Positions 50,566-60,633 of a stretch of DNA of 64,000 nucleotides are shown in pieces (the stretch's first letter is position 1; the number at the start of each line of letters is the position of its first letter). The notes under the pieces were generated by a model. It saw only the letters and a list, made by a program, of their open reading frames with translations. It was not told the DNA's origin and did not search any database. The position numbers and the translations under genes are program-made. The stretch comes from Haloferax sulfurifontis ATCC BAA-897. GTDB taxonomy: Archaea; Halobacteriota; Halobacteria; Halobacteriales; Haloferacaceae. The stretch covers positions 224,809-288,808 of the forward strand of contig NZ_AOLM01000003.1 in assembly GCF_000337835.1 (NCBI RefSeq), written 5' to 3'.

Positions 50566-51102
50566 ATGGACTCGCCGCCCTCTACCGACCCCGCCGGCTC
50601 CGCCACCGACTCCGACCCCGCCGCCACCGACGCGTCCGCTTCCGGCCTCCGCGACCGCTTCGAAGCCGCGTTCTGGGAGCGCCACGCCAACCCGTGGAGC
50701 GCCGGCACGCGCATCCTCGTCTACCCGGTGTTGATGTACGCCGTCTACCGGCGGGACCGCCGGCTCTTTCTCGCCGCCCTCGCGTTCACCGCGGTCAACC
50801 CGGTGTTGTTCCCGCGGCCCGCGCGCACGGACAACTACCTCAGCCGAATCGTCCTCGCCGAGCGGGAGTGGCTCGACGACGAGCGGGGGACGGTGGGACT
50901 CGACTACCCGAACGTGCTCAACCTGCTCAACGTCCCCGTCACGCTCTACGCCTTCGCCTCGGCGATTCGGCGCAGACCGGTCGGCACGCTCCTCGGCACG
51001 CTCGGCGTGATGGCCCTCAAGCTCTGGTGGGTGGACGCCATCGTCAAGGAGACGGCCGTGACGGGGCACGGGCCCGACCTCGACCCCGACTCGGCGGAGT
51101 GA
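50566..51102 (+). CDS. DUF6653 membrane protein
   Basis: A 178-residue protein with an acidic start (PAATDASASG), then FWERHANPWSAGTRIL (a DUF6653 hallmark with the W-x-R-H-x-N-P-W-S pattern) and about three hydrophobic helices, plus WLDDE and LNLLNVPVT regions. Function unknown. ATG 50566 was chosen because the earlier frame runs into the divergent aroC promoter. It lies between aroC and aroA but on the other strand. Confidence 0.78.
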   Translation: MDSPPSTDPAGSATDSDPAATDASASGLRDRFEAAFWERHANPWSAGTRILVYPVLMYAVYRRDRRLFLAALAFTAVNPVLFPRPARTDNYLSRIVLAEREWLDDERGTVGLDYPNVLNLLNVPVTLYAFASAIRRRPVGTLLGTLGVMALKLWWVDAIVKETAVTGHGPDLDPDSAE

Positions 51103-51210
51103 GCCGAGCGTCGCCGTGGCGAACGGAATCACCATCTCGTCGGGGTGGAGGCCGGCGTCCGGACGGGCGAAAAAGGTTCCGTCCGGGTGGGTCGCTGTGA
51201 GATCGCGCCC

Positions 51211-52503
51211 TCAGCGCTCGGTCATCTCGGCTCCGAGGTCGCGCATCGCCTCGAAGAAGTTCGGAAACGACACGTCGACGTGTTCGCTTCCCGCAATCGT
51301 CGTCTCGCCGTCCGCGACGAGACCGGCGACCGCGAGCGACATGACGATGCGGTGGTCGCCGCGGCCGTCGACCGCCGCGCCGACGAGGTCGGTGTCGCCG
51401 CCGTGAATCGTGAGTCTGTCCTGTTGCTCGGTGACGTTCGCGCCCATCTCCGCGAGTTCCTCCGCCATCGCGCTCACGCGGTCGGTCTCCTTGAAGCGGA
51501 CGTGCTCGCAGTTCTCGATGACCGTGTCGCCGTCGGCGATAGCACCGAGGACCGCGATGGTCGGAAGCAGGTCGGGCGTGTCGCCCACGTCCACGGTCGT
51601 GCCGGTGAGGTCGGCCGCGGAGACCACCAGTTCGCCGGCGTCCTCGTCCCAGTCCACCGTCGCGCCCATGTCGCGGACGATGTCGACGATGGCGCTGTCG
51701 CCCTGTGCGGACGGTCGCGCGCCCTCGATGACCACGTCTTCGCCCTCCGCGCCGGCGACCGCGCCGGCCGCGAGCAGGTACGAGATAGACGAGAAGTCGC
51801 CGGGGACGCTGTACGCGCCGCCCTCGGGGGCGTACGACTGGCCGCCGGGGACCGAAAAGCCGTCGTCGGTCCGGGTCGCCTCGACGCCGAAATCGGCGAG
51901 GAGTTCGAGCGTGATATCGACGTACGGCGAGGACTTGAGTTCGGTCGTGAGTTCGACGTCGATGCCCTCATCCGTCACCGCGCCGGCCATGAGGAGCGCC
52001 GTGATGAACTGCGAGGAGACGTCGCCGGGAATCTCGACGGTGCCGCCGGTCATGCCGTCGCCGACGACGAGCGGGGCCTGTCCGTTTCGGCGCGTGCTCT
52101 CGGCGCGGCCGTCGAGGTCGAAGACGGCGTCGAGAAGCGGGCCGTGGGGCCGCGAGCGGAGCGACGCGTCGCCCGTGAGGACCGTCAGGCCCTCGCCGAG
52201 GGCGGCACAGCCGGTGACGAGGCGCATCGTCGTCCCCGAGTTCTCGCAGTTGACCACGTCGTCGGGCGTGCCCGGGCGGCCGCCGAAGCCGACGACCTCG
52301 ACCGTCTGTCCGTCGCGGTCGACCGACCCGCCGAACGCCTCGACCGCGCGCATGGTCGCCTTGGTGTCGGCGCTGACGAGCGCGTCGCGAACGACCGCCT
52401 CGTCGCTGTATCCCGCGGCGAGGACGGCTCTGTGGGTGTAACTCTTCGACGGCGGCGCTCGGGTGCGTCCGGCGACCCGAGACGGGGAGACGTGGGCGTC
52501 CAT
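51211..52503 (-). CDS. aroA: EPSP synthase
   Basis: A 430-residue 5-enolpyruvylshikimate-3-phosphate synthase. [16 protein letters not shown] (about residues 17-32, PEP/shikimate contact), [27 protein letters not shown] and [18 protein letters not shown] are all intact. The ATG at 52503 was chosen: the extension to 52845 overlaps the divergent prolidase promoter. Length is normal for the family. Confidence 0.94.
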   Translation of the reverse strand: MDAHVSPSRVAGRTRAPPSKSYTHRAVLAAGYSDEAVVRDALVSADTKATMRAVEAFGGSVDRDGQTVEVVGFGGRPGTPDDVVNCENSGTTMRLVTGCAALGEGLTVLTGDASLRSRPHGPLLDAVFDLDGRAESTRRNGQAPLVVGDGMTGGTVEIPGDVSSQFITALLMAGAVTDEGIDVELTTELKSSPYVDITLELLADFGVEATRTDDGFSVPGGQSYAPEGGAYSVPGDFSSISYLLAAGAVAGAEGEDVVIEGARPSAQGDSAIVDIVRDMGATVDWDEDAGELVVSAADLTGTTVDVGDTPDLLPTIAVLGAIADGDTVIENCEHVRFKETDRVSAMAEELAEMGANVTEQQDRLTIHGGDTDLVGAAVDGRGDHRIVMSLAVAGLVADGETTIAGSEHVDVSFPNFFEAMRDLGAEMTER

Positions 52504-52826
52504 ACGCGAGGGGTCGGCAGGGTCCGGTATCAGGGTACCGGACGCGGCGACGTTCTCCCGGACGGCGACGGCGACGCTGTCGCTCTGTTTCGTGTTTGCC
52601 AACAAACATATATCGTGAGCGAGCGTACTGTACGTCGGTAGAACAGCGCCGGTGACACGAACAGTTGCGACGCCGACTCGCGCGGCGCTCGCACGGCGCT
52701 CGCGGCGAGTTCCGGCGGTCAATCCGCGGCGCGTCTCCCGCCCGAAGGGGCGTGTCGCGGAGCCGATACCGGAACCCGCCGACCGCGACGCGAGAGCTTT
52801 ACTACCGGCCGGGCGAACTCCGGCGT
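52504..52826. other. 323-base divergent promoter region aroA/M24
   Basis: No gene is seen. A CATATAT box at about 52607-52613 could serve either strand. The rest is Arg/Pro-like GC-rich sequence without a coding signal that survives inspection. Confidence 0.45.
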
Positions 52827-54002
52827 ATGGACCCCGATTTCTCACCGCTGGCCGAGTTCCTCGGCGACGAGTTCGACGGCTATCTCATCTCGGCCGACGG
52901 GAGCGACTCCAACCAGCTGTACCTCTCCGGGTTCGACGCGCCGGACCCGTACGTGACGCTCTACACGCCCGCGGGCATCCACCTCCTCGTCTCGACGCTG
53001 GAGTTCGGCCGCGCGAAGAAAGAGAGCCGCGCCGACACCGTCTCGCGGCTCTCCGACTACGACTACCGCGACAACTACGCCGAACACGGCGCGGTCGTCG
53101 GGAAGGCGAAGACGGTCGCGGCGTTCCTCGCCGACCACGACGTCGACTCGCTGGCGGTCCCCGCGGACTTCCCGCTCGGCACCGCCGACGCCCTGCGCGA
53201 GGAGGGCGTCGCGGTCGAAGCCGAAATCGACGACGTGCTCACGAACATCCGCGCGGTGAAGACCGACGAGGAAACCGAGCATATCCACGCCGCACAGGAC
53301 GCCAACGAGGCCGCGATGCGCGCCGCCGAGGGGCTCATCCGCGACGCCGAGGTGGCCGACGACGGCACGCTCATCCACGAGGGCGAACCGCTGACGAGCG
53401 AGCGCGTCAGAGAGGAAATCGAGGTGACGCTCCTGCGACACGGCTGTGCCCTCGACGAGACAATCGTCGCCTGCGGGGCCGACGCCGCCGACCCCCACGA
53501 CCGCGGGAGCGGCCCGCTCCGGGCCGACGAGGCCGTCATCATCGACATCTTCCCGCGCGACAAGGAGACGAAGTACAACGGCGACATGACCCGGACGTTC
53601 GTGAAGGGCGAGCCGTCGCCCGAAATCCGCGCGTGGTTCGACCTCACCGAGGAGGCGTTCGAGGCCGCCCTCGACGCCGTCGAACCCGGCGCGACCGGCA
53701 AAGACGTCCACGACGCCGTCTGCGACGTGTACGAGGCGGCCGGCGAGAACACGCTCCGCGCCGACCCCGCCGCGGAGACCGGCTTCATCCACAGCACCGG
53801 CCACGGCGTCGGTCTCGACGTACACGAACTCCCCTCGCTGAGCCCGAGCGGCGAGGAGCTTCGGCCCGGCCACGTCATCACCATCGAGCCGGGGCTGTAC
53901 GACCCCGACATCGGCGGCGTCAGAATCGAAGACCTCGTGGTCGTCACCGAGGACGGCTACGAGAACCTGACGGAGTACCCGGTCGAACTCGTCGTCGAGT
54001 AG
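52827..54002 (+). CDS. M24-family aminopeptidase/Xaa-Pro dipeptidase
   Basis: A 391-residue protein with a creatinase-like N-terminal domain and a pita-bread C-terminal domain. The metal ligands are recognisable: the first Asp in [20 protein letters not shown], the His in [13 protein letters not shown], and Glu in [11 protein letters not shown] and [11 protein letters not shown]. Hence a two-metal Xaa-Pro peptidase or prolidase. It is cytosolic and stands alone. ATG 52827 was chosen because upstream frame residues are not conserved-looking. Confidence 0.88.
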   Translation: MDPDFSPLAEFLGDEFDGYLISADGSDSNQLYLSGFDAPDPYVTLYTPAGIHLLVSTLEFGRAKKESRADTVSRLSDYDYRDNYAEHGAVVGKAKTVAAFLADHDVDSLAVPADFPLGTADALREEGVAVEAEIDDVLTNIRAVKTDEETEHIHAAQDANEAAMRAAEGLIRDAEVADDGTLIHEGEPLTSERVREEIEVTLLRHGCALDETIVACGADAADPHDRGSGPLRADEAVIIDIFPRDKETKYNGDMTRTFVKGEPSPEIRAWFDLTEEAFEAALDAVEPGATGKDVHDAVCDVYEAAGENTLRADPAAETGFIHSTGHGVGLDVHELPSLSPSGEELRPGHVITIEPGLYDPDIGGVRIEDLVVVTEDGYENLTEYPVELVVE

Positions 54003-54041
54003 CCGGCGCGGCGGACGCGAAATCGCGGTCGGCGCGGAAAA

Positions 54042-54563
54042 TCAGCTGTCGAGAGCGTTGTCGCCCGTCGGACTGCCGACGGCCGACGCGTCGGTCCACC
54101 CGGAGTTGGCCTCGCGCCACTGTTTCAGCAGGTCCTCCAGCGCGTCGGCCGTCTCGGACGTGAGAACGCCCGCGGCCTGCCGGACGACCGTCCCGTCCTC
54201 GATGAGAAGCGCGTAGATGTTGCCCTCGCCGAGCAGTCCGAGGCGGCGCTGGAGCGCGGTCTTGTCCACCCGCGCGATGAGCGCGTTGTCGTGGGGGCGG
54301 CTCCGGGCCGCCTCCGGAGACATCCCGCCGCCGGCCATCGGCGGCATCATCCCGCTTCGCCCGCCGAGGACGAGCAGTTCGTAGTAGCCGAAATGGCCGT
54401 ACGTCTCGCACAGCTCCTTCGCGAACCCGCGCCACGACCCGACCAGCGACTGCTGGCGGCGGTCGAAGCTGATGAGCACGAGCGTCTGTTCGCCCTCTAA
54501 GTCGTCGGGGAGGACGACCTTCTGGCCGCTCGTGTCTCGTGACGGGAGGCGAGGGAACTCCAT
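54042..54563 (-). CDS. Thioredoxin-fold-like protein, unknown
   Basis: A 173-residue soluble protein starting MEFPRLPSRDTSGQKVVLPDDLEG, then a beta-alpha pattern (TLVLISFDRRQQSLVGSWRGF, ALIARVDKTALQRRLGLLG, YALLIEDGTVVRQAAGVL) recalling a thioredoxin-like or ATP10-like domain without a CxxC motif. A Gly/Met-rich insertion (about 70-80) is unusual. The gene is convergent with the M24 peptidase. Function unknown. Confidence 0.62.
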   Translation of the reverse strand: MEFPRLPSRDTSGQKVVLPDDLEGEQTLVLISFDRRQQSLVGSWRGFAKELCETYGHFGYYELLVLGGRSGMMPPMAGGGMSPEAARSRPHDNALIARVDKTALQRRLGLLGEGNIYALLIEDGTVVRQAAGVLTSETADALEDLLKQWREANSGWTDASAVGSPTGDNALDS

Positions 54564-54735
54564 GCGCTATGCGATTCCCCACCGGTAGATAAGTCTAATT
54601 GCCGATTCGGTAAACTGTCGCGTCGGGGAGACCGTTTTCGCGGCTTCGACGACGCATAAACACACCGCACAGCATTTCGGGTTCATCGAACATAAACGTC
54701 CGCCCCCGAGTCTCAGCGCCGATAACCGAAGCGCG

Positions 54736-55581
54736 TCAGCGTTCGTAGTCGGGGTCGAACAACTGCGCCGACATCGGGCCGGGGTCGCTCCCCTCGACGA
54801 CGGCGTACGAAGAGAAGTCGTCGACGCCCGCCTCGGACAGCAGTTCCTCGTCGTAGAACGCGTTGCCGGTGCAGTCGGTCGGGTCGCGCGAGAACAGTTC
54901 CCCGACGGCGTCGCACATTATCTGCGGGGTGCGCCAGTCCTCGGGCGCGCCCATCCCGAAGTGTCGGGTCGCCTCGGACTCGATGGCGGCGACCGGCCAC
55001 AGCGCGTTCACGCCGATGTCGTCGGCGGCGAGTTCGCCCGCGAGCGACTGCGCGATGAACGTCATCCCGTACTTCGAGAGCGCGTAGGCGACCTTCCCCG
55101 GCGCGGGCCGGGCGGGCATCGGCGGCGAGAACGTGACGACGTGGGCGCGGTCGCTCTCGCGGAGATGCGGGAGCGCGGCGTGCGTGGTCGCATAGGCCCC
55201 GCGGGCGTTCACGTCCATGAGGAGGTCGAACCGCTTCGGCGGCGTGTCCTCGAAGCCGGCGATGTGAATCGCGCCCGCGTTGTTGACGACGAAGTCGATG
55301 CCGCCGAAGGCGTCGACCGTCTCGTCGATGGCCGTCCGCACCGAGTCGTCGTCGCGCACGTCGAGTTGACACCAGATGGAGTTCCCGCCACGCTCGCGTA
55401 TCTCCTCCGTCGTCTCGACGATGGTTCCGGGGAGGTCCTCGCGCCCGTCGACGGTCTTGCCCGTCGAGACGACGTTTACGCCTCGGTCGGCGAGATCGAG
55501 CGCGATGGCCTTCCCGATGCCGCGACTGGTTCCCGTGATGAAGGCCGTCCGGCCCTCGAAATCCGCATCATCGACTGCCAT
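54736..55581 (-). CDS. SDR-family oxidoreductase (HSDL2-like)
   Basis: A 281-residue short-chain dehydrogenase. The cofactor motif TGTSRGIGKAIAL is at about 17-29, NNAG at about 110, and the active-site YALSKYG (Tyr-x3-Lys) at about 170-176. The C-terminal part with FYDEELLSEAGV resembles HSDL2-type enzymes. The NADP preference and substrate are unknown. It is divergent from tyrA by 145 bases and not linked to a catabolic set. Confidence 0.85.
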   Translation of the reverse strand: MAVDDADFEGRTAFITGTSRGIGKAIALDLADRGVNVVSTGKTVDGREDLPGTIVETTEEIRERGGNSIWCQLDVRDDDSVRTAIDETVDAFGGIDFVVNNAGAIHIAGFEDTPPKRFDLLMDVNARGAYATTHAALPHLRESDRAHVVTFSPPMPARPAPGKVAYALSKYGMTFIAQSLAGELAADDIGVNALWPVAAIESEATRHFGMGAPEDWRTPQIMCDAVGELFSRDPTDCTGNAFYDEELLSEAGVDDFSSYAVVEGSDPGPMSAQLFDPDYER

Positions 55582-55726
55582 AGTTTCCTATCGACCATCG
55601 ACCACTTGACGGTTCGGACACCGGGAATCGGTTGAACGTGGTTTTCGGGCCGACCGCGGGCGGCCGTCTCGCCACACCCGCCGCCACCGATTCCCTTTTG
55701 CCCGCCGCACCTCCACACCCGTACCG

Positions 55727-56533
55727 ATGGACGTGCTTATCGTCGGCGCGGGCGCAATGGGACGCTGGTTCGGCCGCACCGTCGACGCCGACCTCGCGTT
55801 CGCCGACGCGGACCCCGAGAAAGCGGTCGCCACAGCGGACGCGCTCGGCGGCCGTGCGGTCCCGTTGGACGGCGACGAGCGGTTCGACGTGGTCTGTCTC
55901 GCGGTTCCGATGCGACTCGCGGCCGACGCCGTCGCCGACAACGCCCACCGCGCGGACGCCGCGATGTGCGACGTGACCGGCGCGATGAAACCGCCGGTGG
56001 CGGCGATGCGCGACCACCTCCCCGACCGCGAGCGCCTCAGCCTCCACCCGCTTTTCGCCCCGCACAACGCCCCCGGCAACGTCGCCGCCGTCGCCGACGA
56101 ACCGGGGCCGTACACCGACGCGCTCCTCGCCGACCTCGACGCGGCCGGCAACCGCGTCTTCGAGACGACGCCCGAGGAACACGACGCCGCGATGGAGACG
56201 GTGCAGGCGGCCGCCCACGCCGCCGTCCTCTCGTTCGGCCTCGCCGCCGACGGCGTGCGCGAGGAGTTCGCCACGCCGATTTCGGCCGCGCTCGACGAGC
56301 TCGTCGCCTCCGTGTCCGGCGGCACCCCGCGCGTGTACGCGGACATCCAGTCCTCGTTCGGCGAGGGGACCGACCGCGTCGCCGACGCGGCCCGCGCGCT
56401 CGCGGCGGCCGACGACGAGGCGTTCGCCGACCTCTACCGGCGCGTCTCCCGCGGCGACACCGGAGTCGGCGCGGGAGCCGACGCGAGCGCCGCCGACCGC
56501 GACCAGACCGACAAGCACGACCCTGTCGAGTGA
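55727..56533 (+). CDS. tyrA: Prephenate/arogenate dehydrogenase-like
   Basis: A 268-residue protein with an N-terminal Rossmann fold (VLIVGAGAMGRWFG, about residues 3-16) and the TyrA C-domain, including HPLFAPHNAPGNVAAV with the substrate-binding His. It would make 4-hydroxyphenylpyruvate or tyrosine from prephenate or arogenate. The C-terminus is acidic. The stop lies 3 bases before the Rsm22-like gene, so both are probably co-transcribed. Confidence 0.85.
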   Translation: MDVLIVGAGAMGRWFGRTVDADLAFADADPEKAVATADALGGRAVPLDGDERFDVVCLAVPMRLAADAVADNAHRADAAMCDVTGAMKPPVAAMRDHLPDRERLSLHPLFAPHNAPGNVAAVADEPGPYTDALLADLDAAGNRVFETTPEEHDAAMETVQAAAHAAVLSFGLAADGVREEFATPISAALDELVASVSGGTPRVYADIQSSFGEGTDRVADAARALAAADDEAFADLYRRVSRGDTGVGAGADASAADRDQTDKHDPVE

Positions 56534-56536
56534 CGA

Positions 56537-58024
56537 GTGAAGGGAGACACCGACGCCGACGCCCCGCGGCGGGTCGACACCTCCCGCGCGGGCGACGGCG
56601 ACTCGCTCCACAGCCCACCGATGATAGACAGAGACGCCGTCCGCGACAACGCGAAGTACCTCAGAAACGTCCGCCCCATCGACCCCGACGAGATAGCCGA
56701 CTACATCGAGGGCGCGCCGCACCCCGCCGTGGTGAAACAGACGCTCCGCGAGGAGGCCCACGACCTCGGCCTGTTCGAGCGCGAGGACGGCACGTTCGTC
56801 CCCGCGAACGACGACCCCGCGCCGTTTCGGAACTGGTCGCCCGCGGCCTTCCCCGACGACTACTCCTTCGCCCTCGAAGACCTGCTCATCGGGCGCTACG
56901 GCGCGAACTGGCACGTCGGCGAGTCGGGCGACCGCCTCCGGGAGCGCGTCCGCCAACTGAAGGAGGACTACTACCGGGGCAACCCCGTCGAGTACGACGA
57001 GGACGCCGCGCTCGGCTACGCGATTTACCATCTCCCGGACTACTACGCGGCCGTCGGCTACGTCCTCTCTGACCTCGCCGAGCGGAGCCTGCTCCCGCGA
57101 AACCCCCGCGTGCTCGACGTGGGTGCCGGGACGGGCGGCCCCGCGCTCGGCCTCCACGACTACCTCCCCGACGATTCGGTCGTCGACTACCACGCGGTCG
57201 AGCCGAGCGCCTCCGCCGACGTGCTCGACCGGATGCTCGGCGAGACGCGCCGGAACTTCCGGACGACCGTCCACCGCGAGACCGCAGAAGCGTTCGACCC
57301 CGACGGCGAGTACGACGTCGTCCTCTTCGCCAGCGTCCTGAGCGAACTCGACGCCCCCGCCGCGGTCGTCGAGAAGTACCTCGACGCCCTCGCCGACGAC
57401 GGCGCAATCGTCGCCATCGCGCCAGCCGACCGGAACACGAGCATCGGCCTCCGCGAGGTCGAACGCGAGGTCGCGCCGGCCGACGGCGGCGTGACGGTGT
57501 ACTCGCCGACGCTCCGTCTCTGGGACGGCTACGCGCCCTCGGACCGCGGGTGGTCGTTCGACGTGAAACCCGACCTCGACGTGCCGGGGTTCCAGCGACG
57601 CCTCGACGAGGGCCGCGACGCCGACGAGGACGAGGGCACCTTCGTCAACGTGGACGTGCAGTACTCCTACAGCGTCCTCCGGACCGACGGCGAGCGCCGC
57701 CTCGACGTTCGCGGGACCCCCGCGCGGTTCGCCAAGATGGCCGAGATGGAGCGCCACGTCACGAACCGCATCGACCTGCTCGCGGTCAAGCTGAGCCACG
57801 ACCTCTCGGAGGGGAACAACCAGGTGTTCAAAATCGGCGACGGGAGCGAGGCGGTCGACCACTACGCCGTCCGAACCCGCGAGACTGTGCTGAACGCCGA
57901 TTTGGCCGACGCCGACTACGGCGACGTGCTCGTCTTCGAGAACGTCCTCGCGCTCTGGAACGACGACGAGGAGGCGTACAACCTCGTCGTCGACGACGAG
58001 ACGCTCGTCGACCGCGTCGCCTGA
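56537..58024 (+). CDS. Rsm22-like SAM methyltransferase
   Basis: A 495-residue protein from GTG 56537 (or ATG 56621, if the Asp-rich leader is not translated). Its SAM-binding motif RVLDVGAGTGGPALG is at about 191-205, followed by motifs in VVLFASVLSELDAP and GAIVAIAPADRNTSIGL. The family is related to mitochondrial Rsm22/METTL17, which helps assemble the small ribosomal subunit; the archaeal role is inferred. The lack of an obvious Cys cluster is notable. It follows tyrA by 3 bases. Confidence 0.75.
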   Translation: MKGDTDADAPRRVDTSRAGDGDSLHSPPMIDRDAVRDNAKYLRNVRPIDPDEIADYIEGAPHPAVVKQTLREEAHDLGLFEREDGTFVPANDDPAPFRNWSPAAFPDDYSFALEDLLIGRYGANWHVGESGDRLRERVRQLKEDYYRGNPVEYDEDAALGYAIYHLPDYYAAVGYVLSDLAERSLLPRNPRVLDVGAGTGGPALGLHDYLPDDSVVDYHAVEPSASADVLDRMLGETRRNFRTTVHRETAEAFDPDGEYDVVLFASVLSELDAPAAVVEKYLDALADDGAIVAIAPADRNTSIGLREVEREVAPADGGVTVYSPTLRLWDGYAPSDRGWSFDVKPDLDVPGFQRRLDEGRDADEDEGTFVNVDVQYSYSVLRTDGERRLDVRGTPARFAKMAEMERHVTNRIDLLAVKLSHDLSEGNNQVFKIGDGSEAVDHYAVRTRETVLNADLADADYGDVLVFENVLALWNDDEEAYNLVVDDETLVDRVA

Positions 58025-58106
58025 GCGGGTCGCGTCGGCGACGCGGTCGGCGGGGCACGTCGTGTCCGACGGGTGGCTTTTTGCGCGCTCCGTCCCCAGT
58101 CGGACC

Positions 58107-58898
58107 ATGAGCGAACCCAGCATCCTCCTCACCAACGACGACGGCATCGAGAGCGTCGGCTTCCGCGCGCTCTACGACGCCCTCTCGGAGTTCGCCGACG
58201 TGACCGCGGTCGCGCCCGCAACGGACCAGAGCGCGGTCGGCCGGAAGATGTCCACCGACGCGGTCGTCTCCGAGCACGAACTCGGCTACGCGCTGGAGGG
58301 GACGCCCGCCGACTGCACGGTCGCCGGCTTGGAGGCGCTGTGTCCCGACGTGGACATGGTCGTCTCCGGCATCAACAAGGGAGCCAACATCGGCGCGTAC
58401 GTCCTCGGCCGGTCGGGGACCGTCAGCGCCGCCGTCGAGGCCGCGTTCTTCGACGTGCCCGCCATCGCCCTCTCGCTGTACGTCCCCGCCGGCGGCGACC
58501 TGCCGTGGCACGAGAAGGCGACCGACCCGCGGGACTTCCGCGAGGCGACCCACGCCGCGTCGTACCTCGTCAAACACGCCGAGCCCGCCGGCGTCTTCGA
58601 CCAGTGCGACTACCTCAACGTCAACGCGCCCATGCGCGACCCCAGCGGCGACCCGGCGGACATGCAGGTGACGGTTCCCTCGGAGCTGTACGACATGACC
58701 GCGGAGTTCGAAAACGGCACCGTGAAACTCCACGACCGCGTCTGGGAGCGGATGCGCACCGGCGACATCCCGGACCCCGACGGCACCGACCGCCGGGCCG
58801 TCGTCGAGGGCCGCGTGTCGGTCTCGCCGCTGACCGCGCCGCACACGACCCACCGACACGAGGCGCTGGACGCGCTCGCCGAGACGTATCTGGAGTGA
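58107..58898 (+). CDS. surE: SurE 5'/3'-nucleotidase
   Basis: A 263-residue metal-dependent phosphatase. The N-terminal ILLTNDDGIESVGFRALYDAL is the SurE hallmark (Asp pair binds the metal), followed by the VSGINKGANIGAYVLGRSGTVSAAVEA segment (Asn/Ser active residues). It hydrolyses nucleoside monophosphates. ATG 58107 was chosen over an earlier in-frame start. A T5 run (58078-58082) lies just upstream and could end the previous operon. Confidence 0.92.
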   Translation: MSEPSILLTNDDGIESVGFRALYDALSEFADVTAVAPATDQSAVGRKMSTDAVVSEHELGYALEGTPADCTVAGLEALCPDVDMVVSGINKGANIGAYVLGRSGTVSAAVEAAFFDVPAIALSLYVPAGGDLPWHEKATDPRDFREATHAASYLVKHAEPAGVFDQCDYLNVNAPMRDPSGDPADMQVTVPSELYDMTAEFENGTVKLHDRVWERMRTGDIPDPDGTDRRAVVEGRVSVSPLTAPHTTHRHEALDALAETYLE

Positions 58899-58955
58899 GC
58901 CTCAGCCGGGGCAACAAAGCGTATATCTGAAGAGCCTGAAACGCCGACGAGACCG

Positions 58956-59084
58956 ATGAACGCGATTTTGCAGGCCGCGGCCGAGTCGGGAAGCGTCACC
59001 GACTTTCTCGTCGCCACCGCGGTGCTGTTCAGCCTCCCGCTCGTCGTCCTCCTCCTCGGACGGCTGTTCGAGCAGTTCTTCTGA
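58956..59084 (+). CDS. 42-residue single-helix membrane miniprotein
   Basis: MNAILQAAAESGSVTDFLVA... to LFEQFF, with one hydrophobic helix (about residues 18-36). A GTATATCT TATA-like box (about 58920-58927) lies about 32 bases upstream, so it is probably leaderless. Such miniproteins are common in haloarchaea, but none here has a known role. It may be a subunit of a larger membrane complex. Confidence 0.6.
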   Translation: MNAILQAAAESGSVTDFLVATAVLFSLPLVVLLLGRLFEQFF

Positions 59085-59206
59085 GGCCGCGACTCCGGGT
59101 CCCGACAGACGGAACGACCTACTAGCGGTGATTCGCGGACCACTTCACACCCGACAGCCCGACAGCCACCGCAGTCTTTTCATCGATAGGATATCCGTTA
59201 GATGAT

Positions 59207-59431
59207 ATGAACCGCGACGAGCTCAACGAGTACCTGAAAGAGCGGCCGCTCTTGGGAGGTCTCTGGCTCGTGGCGATGCTCGGGGTGGGCATGCTGGTGT
59301 GGCTGAAACTGCTCCGACCGGCGCAGTCGGTCGTCGACATCCTCTCGAACACCGGCTACCAGTTCGTCTTTCTCGTGATGGGCGGGCTCTGTTACGTGAC
59401 CTACGTCGGCTTCTCTCGGGCGGTGAACTGA
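59207..59431 (+). CDS. Two-helix small membrane protein
   Basis: A 74-residue protein starting MNRDELNEYLKERPLLGGLW with two hydrophobic helices (about 16-36 and 49-70). Codon usage and start look genuine, with a TATA-like ATAGGATATCC near 59185. It is convergent with the next gene (stops 4 bases apart). Function unknown. Confidence 0.62.
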   Translation: MNRDELNEYLKERPLLGGLWLVAMLGVGMLVWLKLLRPAQSVVDILSNTGYQFVFLVMGGLCYVTYVGFSRAVN

Positions 59432-59435
59432 TTTC

Positions 59436-59687
59436 TCACTCCGTCGCCGCCCGCCGGCTGTCCACCAGCAGTTTGTACGCGAGGCCGACGACGCCGGCGA
59501 ACACCGCGAGCGCCCCGGCGAGCGAGGCGAGGATGCCGAGAGCGAACATCAGCCCGAACCCGTGGCCCGCGAGGGCGAAACTGCCGACGGTCAAAAACAC
59601 CCAGCCGCCGGCGATGACGGCAAAGAGGACGAGTACGTCGTCTTCGGTCGCGTAGCGGAGGGCGTCGCGGGCGGAGACGCGTGACAT
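59436..59687 (-). CDS. Two-helix small membrane protein
   Basis: An 83-residue protein from ATG 59687 (MSRVSARDALRYATEDDVLVL) with two hydrophobic helices (about residues 19-40 and 44-72) and a basic tail. The upstream frame is longer but lies opposite the start of the AAC(3) gene and was not used. Function unknown. Confidence 0.6.
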   Translation of the reverse strand: MSRVSARDALRYATEDDVLVLFAVIAGGWVFLTVGSFALAGHGFGLMFALGILASLAGALAVFAGVVGLAYKLLVDSRRAATE

Positions 59688-59771
59688 ATCGAACGCGTCG
59701 CCGGGGGCGAACCTGTTCCTTTCGGTCGGCCGACACCAAAGCTTGAATCCCGGGCCGGCCGACGAACGAAT

Positions 59772-60578
59772 ATGTCCGAAGCAGACGCCATCGAGTGCGT
59801 GGACGAACCGGGAACCGTCGAGTCGCTCGCCGCGGACCTCCGCGCGCTCGGCGTCGCGGCCGGCGACACCCTCCTCGTCCACTCGTCGCTCAGTTCGCTC
59901 GGCTGGGTCGCCGGCGGCCCGCAGGCGGTCGTGGACGCCCTCCAGACGGTGCTGACCGACGACGGGACGCTGGTCATGCCGACCCACACCGGCCAGTACA
60001 CCGACCCGTCGGCGTGGGAGAACCCGCCGGTCCCCGACGACTGGGTCGAAACAATCGGCGAGTCGATGCCGCCGTTCCGCCCCGAGGTGACGCCGACCCG
60101 CGGGATGGGCGCGATACCCGAGTGCTTCCGCAACTACCCCGGCGTCGTCCGTAGCGAACACCCGACGGTCTCCTTCGCGGCGTGGGGCGCGGCCGCCGAG
60201 GAAATCGTATCCGACCACGAACTCGACTACGGCCTCGGCGACGGGTCGCCGCTGGCGCGGGTGTACGACCGCGGCGGCGACGTGCTCTTACTCGGCGTCG
60301 GCCACGGAAACGACACCTCGCTCCACCTCGCCGAACACCGCGCCGACTTCGAAAAGGAGCGGACGACCGAGCGCGCGCCGCTTCTCCGAGACGGCGAGCG
60401 CGTCGTCGTCGAGTACGACGACATCGAGGTCGAGACCGACGACTTCGGGGAAGTCGGCGAGGCGTTCGAGAGGGCCGTCGGCGCGACCGAGGGGTCGGTC
60501 GCGGCCGCGACGGCGACGCTCCTCGACCAGCCCGCGCTGGTCGACTTCGCCGAAGACTGGTTCGAGTCGAACCGCTGA
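59772..60578 (+). CDS. AAC(3)-family N-acetyltransferase
   Basis: A 268-residue protein of the aminoglycoside 3-N-acetyltransferase family. LLVHSSLSSLGWVAGGPQAV (about 35-54), LVMPTHTGQYTDP (about 67-79) and TRGMGAIPECFR are family hallmarks. Haloarchaeal ribosomes tolerate aminoglycosides, so a different amine substrate or acetyl-CoA-dependent role is likely. It is not linked to resistance genes and the tail is acidic. Genuine antibiotic resistance is not implied. Confidence 0.85.
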   Translation: MSEADAIECVDEPGTVESLAADLRALGVAAGDTLLVHSSLSSLGWVAGGPQAVVDALQTVLTDDGTLVMPTHTGQYTDPSAWENPPVPDDWVETIGESMPPFRPEVTPTRGMGAIPECFRNYPGVVRSEHPTVSFAAWGAAAEEIVSDHELDYGLGDGSPLARVYDRGGDVLLLGVGHGNDTSLHLAEHRADFEKERTTERAPLLRDGERVVVEYDDIEVETDDFGEVGEAFERAVGATEGSVAAATATLLDQPALVDFAEDWFESNR

Positions 60579-60633
60579 GCCGAGGGCGCGGCCGACTCGG
60601 TCGAGTCACAGAAACAGCGGGCCGCGCGCGCGG

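Noticed and set aside
59772..60578. Antibiotic resistance gene
   Set aside because: The AAC(3) fold is clear, but haloarchaea are naturally insensitive to most aminoglycosides and no resistance context is seen, so a metabolic acetyltransferase is more likely.
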